Shown here one piece after another: positions 8,783 to 17,254 of a stretch of 64,000 nt of DNA. The notes beneath the pieces are model-generated. The model saw only the letters and a program-made list of their open reading frames with translations. It was not told where the DNA came from and did not search any database. Position 1 is the first letter of the stretch. Every line of letters begins with the position of its first letter. Position numbers and translations under genes: made by a program. This DNA comes from Halobacillus litoralis. Its GTDB lineage: Bacteria; Bacillota; Bacilli; Bacillales; Halobacillaceae. Where the stretch lies: positions 186,001 to 250,000 of the forward strand of contig NZ_WMEZ01000001.1 of the NCBI RefSeq assembly GCF_009856415.1, given 5' to 3'.

Positions 8783-10030
8783 ATGCAGTCCAAATGGTAT
8801 CCAAAAAAAGGTCGCGTCATTTTTCATGTCGATATGAACAGTTTCTATGCGTCTGTTGAAGCAGCCTTTGATCCCACCCTAAAGGGAAAGCCGCTTGCCA
8901 TCGCAGGAAACCCTGAAGAAAGACGCGGAATCATTGTCACAAGCAGCTATGAAGCCCGCAAATACGGTGTTAAAACGACGATGCCTTTAGGTGAGGCAAG
9001 ACGGTTGTGTCCAGAACTCATTGTCATGGGACCAACGTTTGAACGATACCGTACAGCATCCAAAGAGATGTTCAAAATTTTAGCTGATGTGACGCCGCTC
9101 GTTCAGCCGGTTTCGATAGACGAGGGTTATATGGATATTACCAACTGCGCGGACCAAGGTTCCCCTCCAGAAATAGCCGAACGTATTCAGCAGCGAATCC
9201 ATGACGAGCTCGATCTTCCATGCAGTATCGGGATAGCGCCAAATAAATTTTTGGCAAAAATGGCTTCTGATATGAAAAAGCCTATGGGAATCACGGTCTT
9301 ACGGAAAAGAGATCTTGAAAGAAAATTATGGCCTTTACCGATAGAAGAAATGTACGGAGTGGGATCGAAAACAGCAGAGAAACTGAGGAAAATTGGCATT
9401 GAAACCATTGGCGATTTAGCTGAACACCCTGTCCTTGAGTTGAAGGGAGTTCTTGGCATCAATGGAGAGCGATTGAAAAACAGGGCGAATGGAATCGATG
9501 ACCGTCCCGTCGATCCAGATGCGGTTCACGAATTTAAAAGTATCGGCACATCAACAACACTTCCACAAGATACGACCGATGACACGGAGGTACAAACGGT
9601 CATTCGCAGACTTTCCAATAAAGTGGAAGTTCGGATGAAGAATAAAAAGGTGCTTGCAAGAAATGTGCAGTTGACGATTCGTTATCATGATCGGAAAACA
9701 GTGACACGCAGTCGGCAGCTACAGGAATTCATCCATTCGTCTGAAGACCTTTTTCAGGTGGCTATGCAGTTATTCGATGATCACTGGAATCAACAGCCTG
9801 TTCGTCTTCTCGGCGTTACAGCTAGTGACCTCGCTGAAAAATCAGAAGTCAGTCAACAGCTTGACCTCTTTAATTTTGAACAATACGCCAGCAAGGAAAA
9901 GCTGTATAAGACGATTGATGATCTGACTGAAAAATACGGCAAAAACCCTTTCCGTGATCTCAGTAATCCCACGAACCCTCAGGTAAATACGAGCTTTCAA
10001 AAGGATTTTCTCGACGATTTCAAAAAATGA
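8783..10030 (+). CDS. dinB: DNA polymerase IV (DinB1/YqjH)
   Basis: A 415-residue Y-family translesion polymerase. Active-site carboxylates are in FHVDMNSFYAS (Asp17) and SIDEGYMD (Asp113, Glu114). The finger loop reads EARKYGVKTTMPLGEARRLCP, and GVGSKTAEKLRKIGIETIGDL forms the thumb helix-hairpin-helix. Near the C-terminus QLDLF is a clear sliding-clamp binding motif. ATG 8783 is chosen over 8759 because TGGAGG lies about 9 bases upstream. No SOS box was seen directly upstream, in contrast to the second Y-family gene at 26.2 kb. Confidence 0.92.
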   Translation: MQSKWYPKKGRVIFHVDMNSFYASVEAAFDPTLKGKPLAIAGNPEERRGIIVTSSYEARKYGVKTTMPLGEARRLCPELIVMGPTFERYRTASKEMFKILADVTPLVQPVSIDEGYMDITNCADQGSPPEIAERIQQRIHDELDLPCSIGIAPNKFLAKMASDMKKPMGITVLRKRDLERKLWPLPIEEMYGVGSKTAEKLRKIGIETIGDLAEHPVLELKGVLGINGERLKNRANGIDDRPVDPDAVHEFKSIGTSTTLPQDTTDDTEVQTVIRRLSNKVEVRMKNKKVLARNVQLTIRYHDRKTVTRSRQLQEFIHSSEDLFQVAMQLFDDHWNQQPVRLLGVTASDLAEKSEVSQQLDLFNFEQYASKEKLYKTIDDLTEKYGKNPFRDLSNPTNPQVNTSFQKDFLDDFKK

Positions 10031-10089
10031 TTCCCAGGCATAGCCTGCCTCTTCTTTTCCATACTAAAAGAGAAGGGAGGCGTTCTAGA

Positions 10090-10218
10090 ATGGGTAGAGA
10101 TCGACAAGAGAAAAAGTTGAAAAAATCCGGCAGAGTGGAGTCCGATCGTGATCAGCGCCTAAGTTATCCGGGTGCAACCGCGATGGAGGGGCCAGAAGCA
10201 GCTCGTAAACGCAGATAA
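10090..10218 (+). CDS. Small basic protein of unknown function upstream of sspP
   Basis: A 42-residue, highly charged ORF (MGRDRQEKKLKKSG at the start, EAARKRR at the end) with GGGAGG 9 bases before its ATG. It has no hydrophobic segment. Its size, composition and position 19 bp before sspP suggest a spore-core or sporulation protein, but I do not recognise a family. Confidence 0.6.
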   Translation: MGRDRQEKKLKKSGRVESDRDQRLSYPGATAMEGPEAARKRR

Positions 10219-10237
10219 TCAAGGAGGCGGATTTTTT

Positions 10238-10387
10238 ATGGGTAGACGTATGGGTCCAAAACAGCAAGAACAACCGAACTTACCCCTGGGGCCGCAACAA
10301 GCATACGGGGAACCGGCTCAAGGATCTCATAAAGTAAAAAACAGACAGCATTCGCGTCAAAAACAAAAATCTTCTCACGATATGTAA
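10238..10387 (+). CDS. sspP: Small acid-soluble spore protein P
   Basis: A 49-residue protein whose C-terminus KVKNRQHSRQKQKSSHDM is the conserved tail of SspP (CotL). It is a minor small acid-soluble protein of the spore core, normally made in the forespore under sigma-G. In B. subtilis sspP pairs with sspO; here the partner is a different small basic ORF. AAGGAGG (10221-10227) precedes the ATG. A terminator follows. Confidence 0.88.
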   Translation: MGRRMGPKQQEQPNLPLGPQQAYGEPAQGSHKVKNRQHSRQKQKSSHDM

Positions 10388-10394
10388 GCAGAAA

Positions 10395-10426
10395 AGGCAG
10401 CCATTTGGCTGTCTTTTTATTTTTTA
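10395..10426 (+). terminator. Rho-independent terminator after sspP
   Basis: Stem AGGCAGCCA / TGGCTGTCT followed by a long T-rich run. Confidence 0.8.
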
Positions 10427-10506
10427 ACATCCAATTATCGCCACAGGAATGATGGTCATATTATTTGGGTTCTTGGACAAAATAATTCTTGAGGAGGTTG
10501 AGAATG

Positions 10507-10731
10507 ATGCCAGAACGAATTGTCGCCGTTAGAAAAAACGGGCAAGGTAGCATTGTTGAAATGCAACTGTCGTCAGGACAAGTGATCGATTATAAGCGAG
10601 CACATGAAATGGCGCGCAGTGGTGAACTGGAACACGTGAACCTCATTCGAGGTAAAGATGGAGAAGACCATCTGCGCAGTGAACCGGATGGCATTCAATC
10701 CAACAACTTGGACAACCTTCCATCTTTTTAA
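10507..10731 (+). CDS. DUF3892 domain protein
   Basis: A 74-residue protein beginning MPERIVAVRKNGQGS and ending in SNNLDNLPSF, both typical of DUF3892. The domain covers the entire protein. Its function is unknown; family members are common in Bacillaceae. GAGGAGG (10491-10497) is 9 bases from ATG 10507 and 6 bases from ATG 10504, so either start is possible. It stands alone, with a terminator immediately downstream. Confidence 0.8.
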   Translation: MPERIVAVRKNGQGSIVEMQLSSGQVIDYKRAHEMARSGELEHVNLIRGKDGEDHLRSEPDGIQSNNLDNLPSF

Positions 10732-10736
10732 TAGAG

Positions 10737-10772
10737 AACCCAGGCAAAGCCTCGCGCTTGCCTGGGTTTTCT
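10737..10772 (+). terminator. Rho-independent terminator
   Basis: Stem AACCCAGGCAA / TTGCCTGGGTT with T-rich tail. Confidence 0.9.
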
Positions 10773-10779
10773 TTCGTTA

Positions 10780-11447
10780 AAGCTCCCGATTGTGGAAGAC
10801 TCAGTTTCGAGACTTTTGTTGAGTGGATGGGGGCTGCGGGGAATGACTCGCTTTCCGTGGGAGCGCGTTGAGCCTCCTCGGACTGCGTCCTGTGGGGTCT
10901 CACCAAGCACTCTTTTCCCACAGGAGTCTCGCCATTCCCCTCCGCCCCTTTGCCCATATAAAAATCTCGAAACCACTTCAAAAAATAGGGGAGCTTCCAA
11001 TAGTAGCGTGAAAATACTAAAGAGTGTACATTTTTCATGGAAAGCCTGCTAAAGAGTGCTTTATCAATTTAGGACAGGCATGGTGGAAGACACTCATCCT
11101 GGGAAAAGTGGGTTCGTTTTTCACACTTATTAAATGGGGTGGTTGGGAAGCAGCAAGACTCCCGTGAGAGAAAGGAGATAGGCGAGATCCCTTAGTACTT
11201 CAGCCCGCTCCGAGGAAGCTTGCCACTCCCCCACAGGAAAGTGTTCAAATGCGGAATCGCCCTGGTAGACACGAATGGCATAAACAGAACAGCAACGGAA
11301 TGTGCTTTTTCATTCCTTTGCTGTTCTGCTTATGACGCGAGTGTCTGGGCGATGGAGCTGGACGAGTAGCTTCCCAACCACCCCTGACACCCAACTAGGC
11401 AACGAACCCCGTCAACATCTCGAAACTGAGTCTTCCACAATCCTGCC
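10780..11447. repeat. Composite palindromic element, copy 1 (long form)
   Basis: A non-coding element bounded by a perfect 23-bp inverted repeat (10790-10812 and 11418-11440) that begins TTGTGGAAGACTCAG. It holds two sub-elements separated by about 75 bp. Sub-element I (10780-10996) has nested GC-rich inverse blocks. Sub-element II (11072-11447) has inverse blocks GGTTGGGAAGC and GCTTCCCAACC. This copy carries about 115 bp more than the others, including a hairpin at about 11278-11333. It is inverted relative to the copies at 30.5 and 46.2 kb. No transposase or convincing ORF is inside. Confidence 0.75.
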
Positions 11448-11486
11448 CTTATCGGCAATAAAAATAGTGAGCGGGATGATAAATAA

Positions 11487-11576
11487 TGAAATATATACAT
11501 ATAAATATTTCAAAAAGTTATTGACTTCTTTTTTTATTGAGGTACACTAAAAATGAAATAAATGATGTGTTTCATT
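11487..11576 (+). promoter_or_regulatory. Promoter with two dyads before the ABC exporter
   Basis: A sigma-A-like promoter TTGACT (11521-11526), 16-base spacer, TACACT (11543-11548). It is flanked by the upstream dyad TGAAATAT-N10-ATATTTCA (11487-11512) and the downstream dyad AATGAAA-N11-TTTCATT (11552-11576), which share TGAAA half-sites. This arrangement suggests a repressor binding both sides of the promoter; the regulator is not in the window. Confidence 0.55.
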
Positions 11577-11603
11577 ACAAAACTTTTAATTGGAGATGAT
11601 GAA

Positions 11604-12305
11604 ATGGCAATCTTCGCAAATCAAGTCAATAAAACGTATCAGAGCGGAGAAGTGACAGTTCAGGCGCTGCGCCAGGCGTCATTGGAAGTACCAGATAAAA
11701 AAATCGTAACGATTCTTGGCCCTTCAGGGTCGGGGAAATCAACGCTGCTCAATGTAATTGGGGGAATAGACCGTTACGATTCAGGATCAATCAAAGTAGG
11801 AGACACGGTCCTTGATCAATTGAAGGATCGTCAACTCACGGATTACCGCCGGAAATTCGTAGGGTTCATTTTTCAACAGTATAATTTAATTCCAACACTA
11901 ACCGTTGAAGAAAATGTAGAAGTAGGCCGGGAATTGAGCCAGCAGCCACTTCATATGAAAGATACACTTGAAAAAGTGGGCATGTGGGATAAGAAAGATA
12001 AGTTCCCTTCTCAACTGAGCGGGGGTGAACAGCAGCGTGTCGCAATAGCGAGAGCACTAATTAAGAACCCGCAAATTTTACTCTGTGATGAACCAACAGG
12101 TGCCCTTGATGAAGAAACAGGGAAAAACATATTGAAATTGTTGAAGTTCGTCAATGAGCAGTACGGAACGACGGTTTTAATCATCACCCATAACCAGGGA
12201 ATCGGTGAAATGGCCCATTCCGTGATTCGAATGAAAAGCGGTGAAATTGTAGATTCTTATGAAAACGAAAATCCTGTCCATCCAGAGAAGGTGACATGGT
12301 CATGA
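11604..12305 (+). CDS. ABC transporter ATP-binding protein (LolD/MacB type)
   Basis: A 233-residue ATPase with all ABC motifs: Walker A GPSGSGKST (about residues 39-47), Q-loop in FQQYNLIPTLT, signature LSGGEQQRVAIARAL, Walker B ILLCDEPTGALD and the H-loop IITHN. This subfamily drives FtsX-like permeases that export or extract peptides and lipids from the membrane. ATG 11604 has GGAGATGA upstream and starts in phase with family members; the in-frame ATG 11562 has no site. It overlaps the permease gene by 4 bases (ATGA), so the two are translationally coupled. Confidence 0.9.
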   Translation: MAIFANQVNKTYQSGEVTVQALRQASLEVPDKKIVTILGPSGSGKSTLLNVIGGIDRYDSGSIKVGDTVLDQLKDRQLTDYRRKFVGFIFQQYNLIPTLTVEENVEVGRELSQQPLHMKDTLEKVGMWDKKDKFPSQLSGGEQQRVAIARALIKNPQILLCDEPTGALDEETGKNILKLLKFVNEQYGTTVLIITHNQGIGEMAHSVIRMKSGEIVDSYENENPVHPEKVTWS

Positions 12306-14536
12306 TTCTAAAGAAATCTGTGTACCGAACATTAAAAGAAAAGAAATTCCAATATGCCGGGGTGGCTGTTCTTCTTTTACTTGCAGTTATGCTTTATGTG
12401 TCCTTATCCATGGCCATCACGACACTTGAATCAAGAAATGAAACTTTTTCGAAGGACTATAAACAGGAGAGTTTTCATTTTGTAGCAGGTGAGGATGTTG
12501 CAGATGAAAAACTCTCTGTATGGGAAGATGAGTACAATGTGACCTTAGAGAAACGTGAGTATGCTGATTTTCAGGTCGAGGATTCGACGTTACGCGTGTT
12601 TACGACTACGGAATCCGTAAATATTCCTTACATCGCTGAAGGGAGAGCGCCAACGAGCGATCAAGAACTTGCTATATCCAAAGTGTATGCTGAGAAACAT
12701 CAGTATGAGCTGGGGGACGCCATTACACTCGATGATCGCGAGTTTGAAATTACAGGCTTCGTCTATTTGCCTGATTATATTTATATGGTCGAACAAATGA
12801 CAGATTTGCTAGCGGATGCTGAAAAATTCGGAGTCGCAGTCGTTTCCGGTTCGAGTTTTTCGGTAAATGGACAGACGGAAATTCTAGGATGGACGGAGAA
12901 TGGAGACGTCCCTGATGGGTTTAGGGAATCGGTAAGTGAAGAAACGGCTCTTTTGCAATTCGTGAACTCAGAAGATAACCCGCGCATAGGTTTCGTGGAA
13001 ACAGAAATCGAAGGCGCAAAGGGCATGACGACGACATTACCGCTGTTCATTCTTGCCCTCTCCATCGCTATGGTATTGATGCTTATGAAGCGGCGTATGG
13101 AAATGCAACGAAAAGAAATTGGCACGCTTATGGCCCTTGGGTACCGTAAGAAAGAATTGGTCCGGCATTATTTAGGGTATGCCTGGTTCATTGGATTGGG
13201 AGGAACAGTCGGCGGTTTAACTGCCGGTGCTGGCCTGTCTGTACCGCTTTCGAACCTGTATGCGAATTATTTTAATTTACCAGCCCTCTCTATGTTTGAC
13301 TGGGATCCTTTCGTTCTTGTCATAGGATTTGTCATTCCTTTATTGCTTTTGATCTTACTCACGACCTTCGTCATCAGTCGGACATTGCGTACGGAACCAC
13401 TGACACTTTTAAGGCCTAAAGAAATGTCAAACGGGAAAAAATCCTGGCTTGAAAAACTTCCCCTTTTGCAAAAAGGAGGTTTTATTCGCAGGTTCCGATT
13501 GAGGTTACTGGTGAGAAACAAAGCACGAAGCTTCTATATTTTTATCGGGGTAATGTTCTCCACGGTTTTATTATTGTTTGGATTGATTACGTTCAACAGC
13601 ATGGACCAGCTCGTAGAAACGACGTATAAGGAAATTTTGAAATACGATTATGCTGTCCACTATCAATCGTTGATGACGGAAGAAACGGAGGATGAACAAA
13701 GTCCTTTCACTATGAACGAACTTGGTGTCGTGGATGAAGACGTGAAAATTACGGCATACGGAATGGAAAAAGATAACGAGTTTATTCAATTGAGTGCGGA
13801 AGGGGAAAGTTTGCAATCCGATTTTTCAGAAGGAGCGATTATCAGTGCTCCTCTAGCTGCGGTACTTGGTGTAGGAGAAGGGGATGAAATCAACCTCAAA
13901 AACTCACTGAATTCGGATACGATGCAGTTAGAGGTCGCTGCAGTAGCTGACCTTTATATTGGGAATAACCTGTATCTTCCTCGCGAGGAATTGAACGGCT
14001 TCCTAGGTTTTCCTGACGAAGCTTATACAGGAACATGGCAAAAGCAGTCTCCGGAAAATAGTGAAAATGTTTATATGGTAGAAGATAAGCAGAAGGCGAT
14101 CGACAGCTTTGAATCGACGACAGGCGCAACTAGAGCTTCTGTGGCCGGAATGGCCGTGTTTGCTGTATTAATTGGAGTGATTGTTCTTACTTTGCTCACT
14201 AATTTGATTGTGGAGGAAAATTCACCTTCGATTTCGTTGTTCAAAGTAATGGGCTATCATGACAAGGAAGTTTCTAAACTTGTCTTGAGTGTGTACACTC
14301 CTATCGTACTGATTGCTTACTTTGTTTCGATCCCGCTCGCAAGTTTGAGCTTGCAGCAAACGATGAACACACTCGTTCAAGAGACCGGTTTTCTTATGCC
14401 GACAGATGTAGCGTGGTGGATGGTCGTGATTGGATTTATTGTCATCCTGCTTACGTATTGGCTTTCTCTTGGGCTGTCTAAACGAAAGTTGAAGAATGTA
14501 TCGTTACAGGAAGCATTGAAAAAGCAGCAAGACTAG
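12302..14536 (+). CDS. ABC transporter permease with two FtsX domains
   Basis: A 744-residue membrane protein: one N-terminal helix (about residues 17-38), a large external domain, three helices (about 245-385) forming the first FtsX domain, another helix, a second external domain, and a final three-helix FtsX domain (about 615-730). ALGYRKKELVRHYLG and VMGYHDKEVSKLVLS are the coupling-helix regions facing the ATPase. This is the single-chain type of the macrolide/bacitracin/lipoprotein exporter superfamily. The substrate is unknown and no two-component system lies beside it. AAGGTG precedes ATG 12302. A terminator follows. Confidence 0.88.
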   Translation: MILKKSVYRTLKEKKFQYAGVAVLLLLAVMLYVSLSMAITTLESRNETFSKDYKQESFHFVAGEDVADEKLSVWEDEYNVTLEKREYADFQVEDSTLRVFTTTESVNIPYIAEGRAPTSDQELAISKVYAEKHQYELGDAITLDDREFEITGFVYLPDYIYMVEQMTDLLADAEKFGVAVVSGSSFSVNGQTEILGWTENGDVPDGFRESVSEETALLQFVNSEDNPRIGFVETEIEGAKGMTTTLPLFILALSIAMVLMLMKRRMEMQRKEIGTLMALGYRKKELVRHYLGYAWFIGLGGTVGGLTAGAGLSVPLSNLYANYFNLPALSMFDWDPFVLVIGFVIPLLLLILLTTFVISRTLRTEPLTLLRPKEMSNGKKSWLEKLPLLQKGGFIRRFRLRLLVRNKARSFYIFIGVMFSTVLLLFGLITFNSMDQLVETTYKEILKYDYAVHYQSLMTEETEDEQSPFTMNELGVVDEDVKITAYGMEKDNEFIQLSAEGESLQSDFSEGAIISAPLAAVLGVGEGDEINLKNSLNSDTMQLEVAAVADLYIGNNLYLPREELNGFLGFPDEAYTGTWQKQSPENSENVYMVEDKQKAIDSFESTTGATRASVAGMAVFAVLIGVIVLTLLTNLIVEENSPSISLFKVMGYHDKEVSKLVLSVYTPIVLIAYFVSIPLASLSLQQTMNTLVQETGFLMPTDVAWWMVVIGFIVILLTYWLSLGLSKRKLKNVSLQEALKKQQD

Positions 14537-14540
14537 AGAA

Positions 14541-14571
14541 AAAGGACAGCGGCCAGGCCGCTGTCCTTTTT
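14541..14571 (+). terminator. Rho-independent terminator of the ABC operon
   Basis: Strong GC-rich stem AAAGGACAGCGG / CCGCTGTCCTTT with T run. Confidence 0.9.
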
Positions 14572-14572
14572 C

Positions 14573-14820
14573 GCGCGCAAGAAGCCTGGAACGCGCGCAA
14601 GAAGCCTGGAACGCGCGCAAGAAGCCTGGAACGCGCGCAAGAAGCCTGGAACGCGCGCAAGAAGCCTGGAACGCGCGCAAGAAGCCTGGAACGCGCGCAA
14701 GAAGCCTGGAACGCGCGCAAGAAGCCTGGAACGCGCGCAAGAAGCCTGGAACGCGCGCAAGAAGCCTGGAACGCGCGCAAGAAGCCTGGAACGTGCGCAA
14801 GAAGTCTGGAACGCGCGCAA
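14573..14820. repeat. Tandem array of a 20-bp unit (12 copies plus a partial)
   Basis: The unit GAAGCCTGGAACGCGCGCAA repeats head-to-tail from 14581 to 14820, preceded by a partial GCGCGCAA. The first ten copies are identical; the last two each carry one C-to-T change. The array lies exactly between the terminators of two convergent genes. As 20 is not a multiple of 3, all frames stay open across it, creating false ORFs of about 100 codons on the minus strand. There are no unique spacers, so it is not CRISPR. Confidence 0.97.
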
Positions 14821-14848
14821 AAAAAGCGAGCGCAATGCTCGCTTTTTT
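14819..14848 (-). terminator. Bidirectional terminator
   Basis: Stem AAAAAGCGAGC / GCTCGCTTTTT with A and T runs on both sides; ends the minus-strand aldehyde dehydrogenase gene. Confidence 0.9.
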
Positions 14849-16210
14849 CTATCCGAAGAATTTCTTCAGCACTGTCATTCCGAGCTGGGAGCCGGGATAG
14901 CGGAAGTTCTGGTCGAACCGGGTCGTTTGTTTTGTGATGCTTTTCTCGTGCGTAAAGGTATCAAAGCTTCGTTTGCCATGATAGCTGCCCATGCCGCTCT
15001 CGCCGACGCCTCCAAATGGAAGGTGTGGATTGATGATATGGTAAAGGGTATCGTTGATGCATCCGCCGCCGAAAGAAATCGAGTTAAGGATGCGCTGCTG
15101 TTCGATTTCGTTTTCACCAAAGTAATATAGGGCAAGCGGCTTTGGACGGCTGTTGATTTTATCAATGGCTTCATCGAGTTCATGATAAGTCAGAACTGGA
15201 AGCACAGGCCCGAAGATTTCATCTTTCATGACTTGATCTTCCCAGGACACCTGATCGAGAATGGTAGGGGCGATTTTGTGTTTGGATTCATCCAATGAGC
15301 CGCCCACAACAACCGTACCGGTATCGAGGTACGAAGATACGCGTTCAAAGTGCGCTTGGTTCACGATTTTGGTGTACTCTTCATTGTCCAAAGGATTCTC
15401 TCCGTAAAACTGCTGAATGTATTTTTTCATGGTACGGATCAAGTCCGCTTTCACTTCGTGGTGGACGTAAAGATAATCAGGTGCAATGCACGTTTGTCCT
15501 GCATTGGTGAATTTGCCCCAGACGATTCGTTTGGCGGCAAGATCGATGTTTGCATCTTTGTGGACAATTGTTGGACTCTTTCCTCCAAGTTCCAGTGTTA
15601 CCGGGATAAGCTGTTTGCTCGCTTTTTCCATAATGATCTTTCCAACGGGCACGCTTCCGGTAAAGAAAATATAATCAAGCGGTTGGTCCAGCAGCTCCTG
15701 GGTGACGTCTTTATCCCCTTCAATCACGGCTATTAAGTGGGGAGGGAAATATTGCTCAATCATTTTTTTCAATACCCACGAAACGGTCGGTGTAAGTTCA
15801 GAGGGTTTGATGATCACCGTATTTCCGGCCGCAATCGCACCGATCACCGGAGCAAGGGCGAGCTGGACTGGATAGTTCCACGGAGCGATGACCAATACAG
15901 TACCATAGGGCTCTTTTCGAATGAAGTTTTTTGAGCCTGTATGGGTAAGAGGTGTTTTCACTTTGGTCGGCTGCATCCATGTTTTCAACTGTTTCACATG
16001 GTGATCGATTTCACTTTTCAAAAAGGCGATCTCTGATGCGTACGCTTCATATTCCGATTTGTTCATATCGAATTTCAAAGCATTGAGGATCGGTTTTTCA
16101 AAGGTCGTCAGCATCTTTTTCATTTTTAACAGTTGTTCTTTACGGAAAGCATAGCTCTTCGTATGTCCTTCTTTGAACCATGATTTTTGTAGCTTCACCG
16201 TTGGGTGCAT
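14849..16210 (-). CDS. Aldehyde dehydrogenase (class 3-like)
   Basis: A 453-residue NAD(P)-dependent aldehyde dehydrogenase of the short, class 3/YwdH type. Motifs visible: APWNYPVQL, IKPSELTP, FTGSVPVGK, the general base in LELGGKSP (Glu207) and the catalytic Cys241 in NAGQTCIAPDY; the C-terminus has LPFGGVGESGMG. Family members oxidise medium- and long-chain aldehydes; some are membrane attached. AGGAGG lies upstream of the ATG. Only about 15 bp separate it from the upstream RNase Z gene on the same strand. Confidence 0.9.
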   Translation of the reverse strand: MHPTVKLQKSWFKEGHTKSYAFRKEQLLKMKKMLTTFEKPILNALKFDMNKSEYEAYASEIAFLKSEIDHHVKQLKTWMQPTKVKTPLTHTGSKNFIRKEPYGTVLVIAPWNYPVQLALAPVIGAIAAGNTVIIKPSELTPTVSWVLKKMIEQYFPPHLIAVIEGDKDVTQELLDQPLDYIFFTGSVPVGKIIMEKASKQLIPVTLELGGKSPTIVHKDANIDLAAKRIVWGKFTNAGQTCIAPDYLYVHHEVKADLIRTMKKYIQQFYGENPLDNEEYTKIVNQAHFERVSSYLDTGTVVVGGSLDESKHKIAPTILDQVSWEDQVMKDEIFGPVLPVLTYHELDEAIDKINSRPKPLALYYFGENEIEQQRILNSISFGGGCINDTLYHIINPHLPFGGVGESGMGSYHGKRSFDTFTHEKSITKQTTRFDQNFRYPGSQLGMTVLKKFFG

Positions 16211-16225
16211 ACAGCTCCTCCTTTA

Positions 16226-17149
16226 TTAAGTACGTTTAATGGGGTGTTGATAAAAATCGTATGCGATGGTTGTGTTCGGGAATATGGTCTGTGCTTCGTC
16301 CAGGAGCTCCTCCACCGAATCACCCTGGTACCTGGAAGAAACATGATTCAAAATCAATTCGCCAACATTTGCTTTCTCTGCAAGGGTGGCGGCTTGTTTG
16401 ACGGTAGAATGAAAATAATCATAAGCCATCTTTTCTTCATCCCCGGCAAAAGTCGCCTCATGGACGAGGACGTCGCTGTCTTTTAAGACTTCTGCAAGAT
16501 GCTGAAGGTAACGTGTGTCTCCTAAAATGGCGACTTTTCGACCCTTTTTAGGAGGTCCAATCACCTCGTTGCGATGGATGACTCTTCCATCTTCAAGGAC
16601 CGTCCGTGGTTGGTTTTTAATCCTTTGATAAATAGGCCCAGGTTTGACGCCTAGTGCCTTCAGCTTGTCTGGCTGGAGCTCGCCAAGTTGATCTTTTTCC
16701 TTAAGGATATATCCATAGCTTTCAAGTCCATGTTCAAGCTTAACGGCTTCAACGATGAACTGTTCGTCTTCGAAAAGCTCTCCTTCTTCCACTTCTTCAA
16801 TGTAAAGGGGATAGCGAAGGTGCGTTCCGCTCAATTCGAGACTGATATCAATGTAATCTTTTAAACCGCGCGGCCCGTAAACGGTTACAGGGGTTTCTCC
16901 ACCTTGGAAAGAACGGCTGCTCAATAGTCCGGGCAGTCCGTATATGTGATCCCCATGAAGGTGGGTGATAAAAATCACTTCAATTCGTCGCGGACGTATG
17001 TTTGTATTCAATATTTGCTGTTGTGTGCCTTCTCCACAGTCAAAGACCCATGTCGTTCCACGCTCTTCAAGAAGGCGGAGGACAAGGGAGGAGACATTTC
17101 TTTCTTTCGATGGGACACCAGATCCCGTTCCTAAAAAAAATAGTTCCAT
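16226..17149 (-). CDS. rnz: Ribonuclease Z
   Basis: A 307-residue tRNA 3' endonuclease, the same length as the B. subtilis enzyme. The metallo-beta-lactamase motif THLHGDH occupies residues 62-68, giving His63, His65, Asp67 and His68. Further ligands are in [17 protein letters not shown] and LNHVSSRY. A flexible arm region precedes [16 protein letters not shown]. The start at 17149 (MELFFLGTG) has GGAGAG upstream; the in-frame extension to 17200 adds 17 unrelated residues. The position before the namA gene matches yqjK-yqjM of B. subtilis. Confidence 0.95.
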   Translation of the reverse strand: MELFFLGTGSGVPSKERNVSSLVLRLLEERGTTWVFDCGEGTQQQILNTNIRPRRIEVIFITHLHGDHIYGLPGLLSSRSFQGGETPVTVYGPRGLKDYIDISLELSGTHLRYPLYIEEVEEGELFEDEQFIVEAVKLEHGLESYGYILKEKDQLGELQPDKLKALGVKPGPIYQRIKNQPRTVLEDGRVIHRNEVIGPPKKGRKVAILGDTRYLQHLAEVLKDSDVLVHEATFAGDEEKMAYDYFHSTVKQAATLAEKANVGELILNHVSSRYQGDSVEELLDEAQTIFPNTTIAYDFYQHPIKRT

Positions 17150-17212
17150 TGCCAACACTCTCCTACACTTATCATGATACCACCAGAAGGGGGAGAACAC
17201 ACTTGAAATGCC

Positions 17213-17243
17213 ATAAAAAAACTGCCGGATGTGTTTCCGGCAG
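17213..17243 (-). terminator. Rho-independent terminator of namA
   Basis: Stem AACTGCCGGA / TCCGGCAGTT followed on the minus strand by seven T residues. Confidence 0.88.
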
Positions 17244-17254
17244 TTGACAGGTGT

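Noticed and set aside
10643-11052. Overlapping ORFs of 80-130 codons in the repeat region
   Set aside because: They cross the composite palindromic element and a terminator, and are not kept in the other two copies.
14573-14820. CRISPR array
   Set aside because: Units are directly adjacent with no unique spacers, no leader and no cas genes.
14478-14835. Three minus-strand ORFs of about 100 codons with repeating Arg/Ala/Phe text
   Set aside because: They only translate the 20-bp tandem array, which stays open in all frames because 20 is not a multiple of 3; no ribosome binding sites, and they overlap terminators.
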